Under the pieces are notes generated by a model. That model had not been told where the DNA came from, made no database searches, and saw only the letters and a list, made by a program, of their open reading frames with translations. 32,640 nucleotides of DNA from a virus: the IMG/VR virus record IMGVR_UViG_3300005933_000039, positions 1 to 32,640 of that record; one strand, given 5' to 3'. A program made the position numbers and the translations under genes. Of the stretch, positions 23,001 through 29,869 are shown piece after piece; the first letter of the stretch is position 1, and the number at the start of each line of letters is the position of its first letter.

Positions 23001-23909
23001 ACTATTAGCTATACCAGCAACACCCATTTTAGAAGCCACTTTTTTCATAGCACCGCTAGTCATAGCACCACCTCTAGCAAGTACTCTATTGGTTGGAATA
23101 GCTTCTGTAGAACCAATCATCCAATTATACACTTGCGCCTCAAAAGCATCTTGCTGTGTTGCACCCGATTTTATAGCGTTAGCGTATTCTTCGCCACCCA
23201 TTGATGAAGAACCTAAAGCTAAAGCTCCTACTCCACCACCAGCCGCCCCTGCTAAAACAAAAGCGCCAAAAGAACCAACGCCTTGAGGTACTACACTCAG
23301 CCAAAAACTTTCTTGCAATTCAGGGTTTGTAGGTAAAGCGTTTTCAAGACCCTTACCTATTCTATCCCCTAATTGAAAAAAATACCTCTCTTCGGGTTTC
23401 TGCTTTGAAACATCTACATCCTCGCCACCCGTAGCCTTGCTTAAAAACCGCTGTAAGCCAGCCGATACTAAAGCCGCTCCGTCAAGACCGTTGACTACAC
23501 TACCCGCAATGCCAGGCATATTCTTTAAGACCGTTTTAGCTAGACCTGGTTTATCATCACCAGCCAAAATACGTTCACCCTTATTGGCCAAGCCCGCTTG
23601 ATTATAAGCAAGGCTTTGAGTAAAGGTTCTTGCAAACGATTGTATAGTACTGTTTGCAACATTTTTAAAACCGCCTATTTCATTAGCATCCTGTTGCTGT
23701 TCTTGTTCAGGCTCTGAAAAATACACACTTTGAAAACTAGAAATATCCTCACCCATACCCGTATAGCCCGATTCTTTTAATCGGTTGTATAACAAGGTTT
23801 GGTTTTTTTCGGTTGAGAACGTGCTTTTAAAGCTCTCGTAATCGCCTAATCCAGTTACCTCATTTATTTGCAACTGTTTATGCAATAATTCTAGTTTGTC
23901 GGTAGACAT
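17055..23909 (-). CDS. Giant polyvalent virion protein with ParB-like domain (2284 aa)
   Basis: At 2284 residues this is the largest gene in the window. A small N-terminal motif (GLGDYESFKSTF, about 20-65) is followed by glycine/alanine-rich hydrophobic stretches (about 205-235 and 355-375). A ParB/Srx-like nuclease domain lies at about 503-640 (VPVERMRTNEKLF, then VLAGHHRFEAMKRLG). An LPD-type helical region is near 945-1000 (FRLVKMGAFHIEAGARTFSAF), then long coiled coils. The C-terminal third (1660-2284) has SVAYSNMLSGIPTQAVNF and DSPLGLLLALVG segments like LPD38-type domains. This is the 'polyvalent protein' architecture (Iyer and colleagues), thought to be packaged and ejected with the DNA to counter defences. 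It is the last gene of the late operon. Confidence 0.82.
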   Translation of the reverse strand: MSTDKLELLHKQLQINEVTGLGDYESFKSTFSTEKNQTLLYNRLKESGYTGMGEDISSFQSVYFSEPEQEQQQDANEIGGFKNVANSTIQSFARTFTQSLAYNQAGLANKGERILAGDDKPGLAKTVLKNMPGIAGSVVNGLDGAALVSAGLQRFLSKATGGEDVDVSKQKPEERYFFQLGDRIGKGLENALPTNPELQESFWLSVVPQGVGSFGAFVLAGAAGGGVGALALGSSSMGGEEYANAIKSGATQQDAFEAQVYNWMIGSTEAIPTNRVLARGGAMTSGAMKKVASKMGVAGIANSINRLSGNKSAKILADGFQGGLEELMQETLQSSLTNLVAQKKYDESRQLLDGVMEAGGAGGVIGFAGGIIVSSLKRSRAKISNGQSEITDQDVISGLQALEDHVQGESESLNDLTQTEQENEPISELTDDEAVVDIASSEIFTESIPMLPIPIDNEVQTEAELSPEIQLEQETLLDQELTTELDKEENEDSKNLVEIDGEMFPVDRSTVLVPVERMRTNEKLFQNREKLKEEKVQRIVDDFSNVDLDPLVLWKDIDGEIYVLAGHHRFEAMKRLGKESSPARFLTGTQDEARNFATVRSNTGRDLESPSERAKVYREMREKGESKKAIKDKAKIVEGTGAASRAIDFSYLDTTGDTLKEISNFQETAEGDNKDLMMSIGQRIGRVRQMYSQLTTSHENQLFKFLMKPENNDKFRSLGAFSEFIGTKVNFGFEQDKPLALERRRSEMERQYDNRLFKANKVVDDLRTEREERLKKLNNAQRSQINGSVGFGEVEITNDYIQKVKAGIDEQIRLAQKEAILIEKEKGVFEKDKEQDLFFKAEQAEAALEKAGFSKEQTNQIKKTNEQTYKSVESSLQGAINTGRSAKQQGAETSGEEGNSQVDEPQADAYGANNSIVDRSDYERTKADFNRDLNKISGGLPIDPVQLFRLVKMGAFHIEAGARTFSAFSQKMLEQTGFEVQPYLKLIYQQIRARNDSNLFDDDATIESHVRQMQEANDFVSIDNMDDIANNDSGRSIDELLSGGIITEEDVNNATEVLDRVRPNNGRLGSEQEFKEREDAGMLGEHQTYKEMSEALLPDAKAREAYEREMRNFYRRQPHEFTLAAAREFMAKVGFENAVATVKNPEQQISDSVRVTLAQQIVLAYQERIDAAEGQEQSQLYDQLADFVDETTRIYGEYGRALNAIKILSKLNPRAFVITFKKAMQKKANRVMPLLEGDITTANAEITQVSKDVVDAKEQQIKSLMDEIAEIQSALRGSSETVGGLLDANNQLETELHTQQAQRELLTKQIEALTDQIKELEGRPVGSGIEGIKAEIDQKKQILGQLDDVINKIYFELSGLQGQLAQAKKKLSESGAKPNRDNKKDGDGIWQRYRVAIAKSVMQQLAGSSPSSIPLQEFTNALMQEIRSKLPTTKNEKSNRPAIDMILDVVRNPDRYQEALDTVYDTIQQDQSLSQDVKQQALALVDGFNNREVSVKLVRKAMGDALTDLDMKMKELITDHYGVDTNNRMALLKKLVEQGGLNTNEAELMAERVDATLKQEIIDTRKKKIEAFLKKMDKKTKGEKASRGTRASKFVNELMDLSRLGALSQADLRDSLARFLEMSPDPKALAKIDQMAKEVNLMVDSSAKDQKMVELMSFIAQQKGISWWDISTSVAYSNMLSGIPTQAVNFGSTFANVLLNGFSLWAMNPFNKSGYTPMIGLLKGFIKGIPEAEKVLKTGVVTGTRLQKIDQMGGDTLEMLATSDSKLQFALSFFKYTRRVMAASDMLFFKGAEEMRFYYTATKTVQKSGLRGDDAQKLFAELLGEPFREQANIAASNAGLEPGTRDYKHFVHDQIERNRDQSLQEDAVKFGLTSTYNQTPEGVMGSIALGINQGFNLIDKKTNSRVASTVIRLGAIPFTTIVANVLNEQANYVPVIGLWRYMNAKNDVERRNVNDSLDDAHKIILMKNMAGTIAFSLLAAIAFTDDPEDNEPSFRIHGRGPIDYKKARQLGETGWKEYTVQMGKTYFSYKDSPLGLLLALVGNYSDAVRYKELDDKDLQSRLFYAFKLIPQTMLNMSFLSGAARLVENVSREGASKVNIVKDLLATPVRLATPSLFRSVNQIFDPKIYTKDTVQELIAASTPSAFAVNDRHPVINRLGEPIRNDWSAAQGLLGRFYSTQKEHPVFSFLTKRNLFIPTPNPNSVSYIDLIGQSRVMNENQYYNFIYYSGRQIRRDIILDKPNLITMTNEQIDKRVRQISRLANEQAKQRVALGGVNQSKVEISLD

Positions 23910-23924
23910 GTACTTTTAATCCTT

Positions 23925-24671
23925 TTAATTAGAATCGTTGGTTATATCGCTTAAATCAAATTTTTTATTTGGTTGCAACGAATCTACTTGTGCAGAACCA
24001 TAATCTGGGTATTGCCTTCTAATAATCTGCGCTTGCAAAATTGTAAAACGTCTTATAACATCAGAATAATCTTGCATTTCTTGCTTAGCTGAGGCTTTCA
24101 TGGCGTCGCTAATTGAGCTATCCGTAGATTCAGTAATACGCTTCGCATTATTGTATAGCTGTTGATATTCAGGTATAGATTCGGTAATGCGAAGTATATC
24201 ATCAGATGTAGTATCTGAACCGCCGCCGCTTGCAAATGGATTTCCACCCGCTGCCAGTTGTTTTTCTACAAATGATATTTTTTGCTGTAGCTCCTTTGTC
24301 TGATTATTAACCAATTCAGTCTGCGCCTGTGTTAATCCACCTTGTTTATTTAACATAGCCTCTCTAGCTTTACTAAATGAAGTGCTAGCATCATTTGCTT
24401 CAATAGAGCTAGTTTGTTGACGAAGAATATTGTCAGCCTCTGTTTGGTAAAAATCTTGATCTCTAGTTGAATTTAATTCTTGCTTTTCTCTCGTTTCTTG
24501 ATTTAAAGCATTTACTCTTGATTCAGACAAGCTCTCTTGAGCCTTAACCAATTTATCTTGAACCTCAAGTTGTTTAGCTCGAAAATTTAAGTCTCGTACT
24601 TGCTGAATACGGCCTTCTGTAAACTGTCGCTCTCTAGCAAACACATTAGCAATACTTTGACCAAAATTCAT
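23925..24671 (-). CDS. Internal/ejection-type virion protein, coiled coil
   Basis: The 248-residue protein is almost entirely helical in residues 1-140 (RAKQLEVQDKLVKAQESLSE). A glycine/serine linker follows at about 141-152 (GGNPFASGGGSD), then a second helical half. It is rich in Q, E and A without cysteine, the look of podovirus internal core or ejection proteins. Its ATG touches the stop of the upstream gene (24671), and the giant polyvalent gene follows 15 bp later, so three genes (25147 to 17055) form one ejection-type cassette. Specific homology cannot be confirmed. Confidence 0.6.
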   Translation of the reverse strand: MNFGQSIANVFARERQFTEGRIQQVRDLNFRAKQLEVQDKLVKAQESLSESRVNALNQETREKQELNSTRDQDFYQTEADNILRQQTSSIEANDASTSFSKAREAMLNKQGGLTQAQTELVNNQTKELQQKISFVEKQLAAGGNPFASGGGSDTTSDDILRITESIPEYQQLYNNAKRITESTDSSISDAMKASAKQEMQDYSDVIRRFTILQAQIIRRQYPDYGSAQVDSLQPNKKFDLSDITNDSN

Positions 24672-25147
24672 TATTTACCCCCTTCTGCTAACAAGCCTTT
24701 TAAATCTCTATTAGATTGGCTCATAAAGCCATAGTTAAGCAAGGATGTAACCCCTCCTGTTATGCCCGCATCAATCGCTCCTGCGCGTAAACCCTTATAG
24801 CCTAGCTTAGTATTCTCTAATTGACCCAAAGCGCCCATACGCTGCCCTTCTAGCCCTCGCATGGTTTGAGTTATCTGCTCTTGAGATTGAGATTGCTGGT
24901 CCTGGTTAATTTCGTCCATCAAATTAGCATTGGCTGAAACGCCTTGTCTATTTAAAGAACGATTTATATTGCTATAGCCTTGATTAGCGCTAATAATTCG
25001 CTGCAATAATGGAGCGTAATAATCAGGGTTCTGCAAGGCACTAATCTGATTGTTCAAACTATCTGGAACCTTAGCATTTCGGGCCCCAAGTAAGCCACCC
25101 AATAAAGAACCACCCACTCCTATAGCTGTTGATGCTATTAAACTCAT
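24671..25147 (-). CDS. Probable DNA-ejection protein with glycine-rich amphipathic ends
   Basis: The 158-residue protein starts MSLIASTAIGVGGSLLGGLL, a membrane-active-looking Gly/Ala/Leu segment. It has a glutamine-rich middle (NQDQQSQSQEQITQT) and a second glycine-rich segment (AGAIDAGITGGVTSLLNYG). The pattern of two small-residue hydrophobic stretches flanking a Q-rich helix is typical of P22 gp7-like and other injected virion proteins. Its start overlaps the previous gene by 4 bp. The role in making the channel for DNA entry is inferred from composition and position. Confidence 0.6.
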   Translation of the reverse strand: MSLIASTAIGVGGSLLGGLLGARNAKVPDSLNNQISALQNPDYYAPLLQRIISANQGYSNINRSLNRQGVSANANLMDEINQDQQSQSQEQITQTMRGLEGQRMGALGQLENTKLGYKGLRAGAIDAGITGGVTSLLNYGFMSQSNRDLKGLLAEGGK

Positions 25148-25776
25148 GAAACCACCTGAATCCCGTAATGTGTTGTTTTTAGTTTTGCTATTTCTTTTTT
25201 AGCGTCCTTAACAATTCTCGTCAATTCTCTATCGAAATAGGAAGCCTGAACCGTTAAATTTTTACTCATGTTAAAGAATTTTAAAGCATGGTAAACGCCG
25301 TAAAATTCAAAATCTGGGCTAGACAACCCTAAATCTTCTGAATAATCCGTAGAAGCTTGTATTCTCGGATCAAAGCCAAACGTGTTCAACTGTAATAAAC
25401 TACCCTGTATAAACCCGGATGAACCTATTAAAGCTAACTGCAAGCCATTTAAAGCATGATTAGTTGTGTAACTTACATTTGAAAGCCCTGCTGAGCTTAT
25501 AGGGGGAATAAACACGCCATTATACCATACATCAAGTACACCAAAAGGCGTATAAGCTGCTGATGAAATATCGTCAAAACCAAGTTGATGCCTTAAGTGC
25601 CAACGGCCTCTGGTTATATCTAAGTCAGTTAAGGTTATGTCTGAGTGGCTACTGCGAATAAAACGTGATTTAAGCGCAAAATCCCTATAACCGCTTTTAA
25701 CATACTGAGCGATAACTTTGACAGGTTTTTCGGGATGTTCGTTCTGAACAATTTCAATAGCATTTGATAACGTCAT
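25144..25776 (-). CDS. Probable head-tail adaptor protein
   Basis: The 210-residue protein opens LSNAIEIVQNEHPEKPVKVI and continues AQYVKSGYRDFALKSRFIR. It ends with a helix-rich part (FYGVYHALKFFNMSKNLTVQ, then YFDRELTRIVKDAKKEI). A start with an alpha-helical 'DFalKsRfir' pair and a C-terminal helix with spaced Y, E and K residues fits adaptor proteins that sit under the portal. The middle (90-160) is beta-rich. It overlaps the ejection-protein gene by 4 bp. The call is from sequence feel and gene order, with moderate confidence. Confidence 0.5.
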   Translation of the reverse strand: MTLSNAIEIVQNEHPEKPVKVIAQYVKSGYRDFALKSRFIRSSHSDITLTDLDITRGRWHLRHQLGFDDISSAAYTPFGVLDVWYNGVFIPPISSAGLSNVSYTTNHALNGLQLALIGSSGFIQGSLLQLNTFGFDPRIQASTDYSEDLGLSSPDFEFYGVYHALKFFNMSKNLTVQASYFDRELTRIVKDAKKEIAKLKTTHYGIQVVS

Positions 25777-25819
25777 AACAACAATATGTAGTTTTAAATA
25801 TCATTTTAATATACCTATT

Positions 25820-26494
25820 CTATGGGTTTAATATAGCGTCTAGCTCCGTTTCAAAAGACGCTTGAGCATTAATTGTCTTATCTATTTTGAGTTGCGTCAA
25901 TACAGCTTGTTTAGCATGATGTTGAGCAGACACATACATCATATATTGAGGAACCAATCCAAGCCAAGTATCTCGCTCTATCCCTAAAGTCGTATTTTCG
26001 TAAACTGTTATATAAACCAAATCCCCTGATGTTTGGAAAAACTGCGCACTAAGAAATAATCCTATTATGTTTGTTTTATCTACATCTCTGGTTTGGATAT
26101 GGTAGGTTTTGTTATCTGAATGAACAAAAGGCATACCTTTATACTGTGCATTTAAGTATATGGTATCTAAAAAGTTGTTCGCTAAGTGAACCCAATCTTT
26201 TTTCAACTCATTCCAAAGATAATCTGGGTTGTCTAGTTCAGGATATTCAACAGGTGGCTCCCATGTATATGTGTTATTATTTAAAACCCAACTATCATAG
26301 GGTTGCGGTTTAATAAACACATTCCCCTCAGAATGGTAAAAATCTCCGATAGATGCTATTGTAGCTGGTGGTATTCTTTTAACAGTCCACCCAAAATGTT
26401 GAGTAAACACCGCTTCTAACTCTGTTTCAATTCCCTCAGCTTCTATTATCTGAGTGATTAGATTTTTTGTGTTTAATACTGCGTATTTATCCAT
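25820..26494 (-). CDS. Tail-fibre-associated protein (T4-like fibre/chaperone type)
   Basis: The 224-residue protein contains IGDFYHSEGNVFIKPQPYDS and WVLNNNTYTWEPPVEYP. This 'IGDxY ... F.PPxPYxSW.L....W.PP' pattern is common in short structural or fibre-assembly proteins of tailed phages. A later segment (GIERDTWLGLVPQYMMYVSA) is helical and may be a DUF4376-like region. Its ATG touches the stop of the glycine-rich fibre gene. It may attach to, or assist assembly of, the fibre encoded upstream. Confidence 0.6.
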   Translation of the reverse strand: MDKYAVLNTKNLITQIIEAEGIETELEAVFTQHFGWTVKRIPPATIASIGDFYHSEGNVFIKPQPYDSWVLNNNTYTWEPPVEYPELDNPDYLWNELKKDWVHLANNFLDTIYLNAQYKGMPFVHSDNKTYHIQTRDVDKTNIIGLFLSAQFFQTSGDLVYITVYENTTLGIERDTWLGLVPQYMMYVSAQHHAKQAVLTQLKIDKTINAQASFETELDAILNP

Positions 26495-27690
26495 TAGCTT
26501 ATTGTAATTGTTCCTGAACCTGATGTGAATGTTAAATTGCCCCCGGAGCCGCTATAACCTAGACCAGCCGATACACTAATACTTGAATGACCCGAAACAC
26601 TTAATACGACTACACCTGACCCACCACTTGTTGTTGGGTTATTGTTACCGTCAACCCAAACCCAATTGTAAGAAACCGCTTCTGCGCCATTACCTGTATT
26701 ACTAGCACCGCTAGCTGTAGATATTCCTGCGAGGCCTGGATCTAAAACAGAAGAACCTCCTGCCCCATAGCCTGATGAACCAGCACCACCAGCACCTGGG
26801 CTGCCTATGCTTCCAAATCCGCCAGCACCGCCAGCACCACCACCACCACCACCACCATAATAGTTAGATTGATTACCGTTATTGTTAGTATGTGCGTTAC
26901 CACCGCTATTACCTTGACCCCCCATACCTGATCCAAAACCATTGTTATAAGCGCCTGAGCCAGCTCCACCGCCTGAACCACCGCCCGCACCTGCTGCCTG
27001 AAAAGAACCACCACCACCACCGCCAGTAGAGCTTATATTGTGAAATGAAGAAGATGAGCCATTATATCCACCACGAAAACCCCAAGTACCCACATAACTT
27101 CCACCACCAGCTCCAACGGTTATATTATAGGTTCCAGCAGCTAGATTCATAGAGCCAGTCAGTAAACCACCGCCACCACCGCCACCACCACCTCCAAAGG
27201 TAGATGTCATTCCTCCACCTCCACCGCCAGCTACTATGGTATAACCTACTGCTATGGGTGGGGCTAAATCTTGTATGGTTAAGTTCTGGTATCGTGTTGC
27301 TGAATAAGAAAAAGAATCTGAAAAACTACATCCAACTTGTATGTTTTGGTTAGATGGTACGCTTGATGTCTGTATGTACGTCAAACTACCTGATGGAGTT
27401 AGACTAAAATACCCACCATTTGAGGATTCAAACCAAGAGTAATGTTTAGCCTGAGAGGTTATTCGAGCTGCTTTACTACCGCCCGAAAGACTAGCTGCAA
27501 CATAGCATTGAAATACAGTACTCTCATCAGGTGTTGCATCATTAGTATAAAGACTCATTGAGTTTATATAAAAATCGTTATATAGCCTAGTGTAAGACGC
27601 ACTTCCACCAGCTCCTGTACCTAGGCGTGTGTATGATGTAGTATTAGGCTTGCCTGTTGCATAACCTAAATTACCAAGTGAATACGACAT
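26494..27690 (-). CDS. Glycine-rich receptor-binding fibre/adhesin
   Basis: The 398-residue protein has three parts. The N-terminal region (about 1-145) is beta-rich, with LYTNDATPDESTVFQCYVAA. The middle (about 150-320) is a long glycine-rich domain with runs of up to ten Gly (GGGGGGMTSTFGGG, GGAGGFGSIGSPGAGGAG). The C-terminal beta segment contains GVVVLSVSGHSSISV. Gly-rich fibre tips such as the S16 gp38 adhesin pack as polyglycine-II helices and bind host receptors. It has the same overlap style (TAATG-type) as neighbouring fibre genes. The nucleotide composition is GGN-repeat rich, which can allow slippage. Confidence 0.75.
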   Translation of the reverse strand: MSYSLGNLGYATGKPNTTSYTRLGTGAGGSASYTRLYNDFYINSMSLYTNDATPDESTVFQCYVAASLSGGSKAARITSQAKHYSWFESSNGGYFSLTPSGSLTYIQTSSVPSNQNIQVGCSFSDSFSYSATRYQNLTIQDLAPPIAVGYTIVAGGGGGGMTSTFGGGGGGGGGGLLTGSMNLAAGTYNITVGAGGGSYVGTWGFRGGYNGSSSSFHNISSTGGGGGGSFQAAGAGGGSGGGAGSGAYNNGFGSGMGGQGNSGGNAHTNNNGNQSNYYGGGGGGGAGGAGGFGSIGSPGAGGAGSSGYGAGGSSVLDPGLAGISTASGASNTGNGAEAVSYNWVWVDGNNNPTTSGGSGVVVLSVSGHSSISVSAGLGYSGSGGNLTFTSGSGTITIS

Positions 27691-28538
27691 TATTTTAATT
27701 TATTAATTTGGGTTTTCATTACTTCAAATTCTTTTCTCAATTCTTTAATTCCCTCGATTAGTAACACGGAAATACCACCATAATTAACAGATAAAATGTC
27801 ATTTTCGTCAACGTGTACAACCTCGGGTAATACCAAATGAATTTCTTGTGCTATAACACCTGCCCTCCTATATTTGCTTTCGTCCGCTTTTAGGTTGTAT
27901 GTGTACCCCGAAATTCGTTCTAACTTATCTAATGAGTTCTCAACAACTTCAAAATTCTCTTTTAATCGACTGTCTGAGTATGCAGCTATGTCTGCTGCTG
28001 CCGTTATAGATACTCCACCACTATTCCCATTAACATTCAATGTGCCTGCAAGAGTCATTGATTGAAAATTAACACTATTATTTGTGTTTAAACTTTGATT
28101 CGCTGAGACACCTGCTGCACCTTGTGCACCAGTTGCACCTTGTGAGCCAGTTGCACCTTGTGAGCCAGTTGCACCTTGTGAGCCAGTTGCACCAGTTGCA
28201 CCAGTTGCACCTACAAGACCCCTTGGACCTGTTGCACCAGTTGCACCTTGAATCCCTTGAATCCCTTGTTCACCTGTAACTGTATTGTTAGCAATCAACG
28301 TGTCAACCTCGGCCTCTGTATAATAACGCCCATCGTGGTCATGGGATGCAGCTGCATAACTTCCACTCGCTTGTTTACCTGAAATAGTCGTGTCCATTGC
28401 AGCAATTTTCGCAGATAAATCAAACTTTTTATCTTTATCAGCTACATTCGCTTCGTTTTCGTCGCGAATGTACGTAAAAGAGTCTGTTGAGGGTAGCGTC
28501 GTGAGCGTTGGTAGTTCGCTTAATTGTTCATCAGCCAT
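27690..28538 (-). CDS. Collagen-like tail fibre with S74 intramolecular chaperone
   Basis: The 282-residue protein has an N-terminal attachment region (1-85), a collagen-like Gly-X-Y segment (89-143) and a short beta linker. It ends in a peptidase S74 chaperone domain (185-282) with SDSRLKENF (188-196) and [16 protein letters not shown] (226-241), plus a C-terminal coiled coil ([19 protein letters not shown]). The S74 domain trimerises the fibre and cleaves itself off just before S188. The collagen part is encoded by an 18-bp tandem repeat. It starts 7 bp after the upstream gene stop. Confidence 0.88.
   Translation of the reverse strand: MADEQLSELPTLTTLPSTDSFTYIRDENEANVADKDKKFDLSAKIAAMDTTISGKQASGSYAAASHDHDGRYYTEAEVDTLIANNTVTGEQGIQGIQGATGATGPRGLVGATGATGATGSQGATGSQGATGSQGATGAQGAAGVSANQSLNTNNSVNFQSMTLAGTLNVNGNSGGVSITAAADIAAYSDSRLKENFEVVENSLDKLERISGYTYNLKADESKYRRAGVIAQEIHLVLPEVVHVDENDILSVNYGGISVLLIEGIKELRKEFEVMKTQINKLK
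28130..28240 (-). repeat. Tandem repeat encoding collagen-like Gly-X-Y units
   Basis: AGTTGCACCTTGTGAGCC-type 18-bp units (plus-strand reading) repeat at 28127-28200, followed by shorter CAGTTGCAC units to about 28215. They encode GATGSQ-type triplets in the fibre gene. Such repeats can expand or contract by slippage, changing fibre length. Confidence 0.7.
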
Positions 28539-28545
28539 AATAATC

Positions 28546-29286
28546 TTATTGTAATATTTTTGAATCAGCGGTAGAGTACACTATGTAACTCGCCTTGCCT
28601 TTATTGTTTGTAATTCCTATCGGAATAAGCTGAAATGTGTAATTTGTTCCCGTGTTTGCGCTAAGTGTAAGCGTCTGTACATCTTTAGCTATCGTGTTCG
28701 TTACGCTACTTTCTTCTCGCTGGCCATCCGCTTTTTGAACTTGAACGCTATACGTCTCGGCTCCATCTTCCCACGTTAGCGTGATGTTACCGCCTGTACG
28801 CACCGCTTTAAAATTTGTAGGACGCTCAGGCCTATAATCTGGAACTATTGCTATGGCTTCGGCTATGGCTTCGGCTATAAATGTAGCACTAACGCCAAAT
28901 TTAATAACGGTCTCAGCATTTGCTTCAAATGTGAAAGGACCACCATAGCCAGATATTGAGTCCACACTCGCAATAGCAGTAGCCAGCATAACACCAGAAG
29001 CACTAAATGAGCTATCCACACTCGCAATAGCAGTAGCCACAAGTTTAGCGCTAACACTAAATCTAGCAACGGTTTCAGCATTAGAATCAAACGAGCTACC
29101 TCTACTTTGAGTTGACGTTGAGTCCACACTCGCAATAGCAGTAGCCAGCATAACACCAGAAGCACTAAATGAGCTATCCACACTCGCAATAGCAGTAGCT
29201 AAAAATTGCACATAGTAACCCGATAGTAGAAGCTTTCCCCCACTAGCAAGTGCTAAAGTATTTCCATTTGCAAGCTGTAAATACAT
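28546..29286 (-). CDS. Fibronectin-type-III tail protein with repeated segment
   Basis: The 246-residue protein starts with a beta-rich part. It then has a repeat region (about 28-115) with four copies of ATAIASVDS, and ends in a fibronectin III-like domain (about 150-246; [20 protein letters not shown], then [14 protein letters not shown]). Fn3 domains decorate phage fibres and bind sugars or proteins. The repeat is exact at DNA level (82 bp, twice), so it arose recently. It overlaps the upstream gene by one base and lies 7 bp before the collagen fibre gene. Confidence 0.7.
   Translation of the reverse strand: MYLQLANGNTLALASGGKLLLSGYYVQFLATAIASVDSSFSASGVMLATAIASVDSTSTQSRGSSFDSNAETVARFSVSAKLVATAIASVDSSFSASGVMLATAIASVDSISGYGGPFTFEANAETVIKFGVSATFIAEAIAEAIAIVPDYRPERPTNFKAVRTGGNITLTWEDGAETYSVQVQKADGQREESSVTNTIAKDVQTLTLSANTGTNYTFQLIPIGITNNKGKASYIVYSTADSKILQ
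28956..29199 (-). repeat. 82-bp exact direct repeat inside the fibre gene
   Basis: The 82-bp segments at 28956-29037 and 29118-29199 appear identical and are 162 bp apart (54 codons). Each contains the 23-bp unit beginning TCCACACTCGCAATAGCAG twice. The repeat keeps the frame. It could mediate deletion or duplication by homologous recombination. Confidence 0.75.
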
Positions 29287-29651
29287 TACACCGTATTGTT
29301 AAGCCTTAATGTTACGCTTGAAACTGTAAAAGGCGTATCGCCCACAGCATCCGAAGGAATAGTTACAGCGCCTATTGGGTCTTGTTGTCTGACTAGTCCA
29401 ACCGTTAAAGCGTTCATTATGGCTAAATGTGTAGCGCTATCATCCGCTCTTAGCTGAAATACTGGCGATTCAGCAGCTAAAACCGTACCATTTGTGGCTG
29501 TTGGAAAGCTAATGGCTTGACGCGCATAACTTGCGCTTGAAAGTTCAGTACCACCGTCTAAGGGGTCTCCATTAAATAGTGCTAAATGTGTAGATACCGC
29601 CGCCACAGCGTTTAGCGCTACGGCTTTAGTTGCGTCTGACCATTTACTCAT
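29286..29651 (-). CDS. Tail-fibre-associated protein (Gp80-like)
   Basis: The 121-residue protein reads THLALFNGDPLDGGTELSSA then SYARQAISFPTATNG, with AHLAIMNALTVG later. This short beta-rich sequence is shared by many phage tail-fibre accessory proteins (Gp80-type). It probably forms part of the fibre or baseplate. The start overlaps the upstream gene by 4 bp. A deep similarity search would decide the family; the call rests on the THLALF..GDP..GGTEL..SYARQ pattern. Confidence 0.68.
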   Translation of the reverse strand: MSKWSDATKAVALNAVAAVSTHLALFNGDPLDGGTELSSASYARQAISFPTATNGTVLAAESPVFQLRADDSATHLAIMNALTVGLVRQQDPIGAVTIPSDAVGDTPFTVSSVTLRLNNTV

Positions 29652-29869
29652 TGTTTTATCTCTTTTTGTTTAATAGTTAATTCTTTGTTAATCGTATCAC
29701 ATTCTCGAAGCTTAATTAGCTCATTGGCTAAAAAGGCTTTTTCTTTCTCTAGTTTTTCAGTTTTCTGGGAAAGCTCTTTAAGCTCCTTTTCGTAGCTCTC
29801 AATGACATATAGCGATTGAGAATCATTTTCTAGTCGTTGCTTAATTAACTGTTTAATTGATATTTGCAT
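29648..29869 (-). CDS. Short coiled-coil tail protein, function unknown
   Basis: The 73-residue protein is a single heptad-rich helix (SYEKELKELSQKTEKLEKEK) with basic ends. It overlaps the upstream gene by one base and the downstream gene by 4 bp. It could trimerise and connect fibre parts, but no family is recognised. Confidence 0.6.
   Translation of the reverse strand: MQISIKQLIKQRLENDSQSLYVIESYEKELKELSQKTEKLEKEKAFLANELIKLRECDTINKELTIKQKEIKQ

Noticed and set aside
28082-28279. Rightward frame with QLHLV repeats
   Set aside because: Antisense reading of the collagen repeat.
28875-29189. Leftward 104-codon frame overlapping the fibronectin-like gene
   Set aside because: Leucine/arginine/tryptophan-rich shadow frame produced by the repeated DNA of the real gene.
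26494-29286. Diversity-generating retroelement target in the fibre genes
   Set aside because: No reverse transcriptase or template repeat in the window; repeats are simple tandem or direct duplications.
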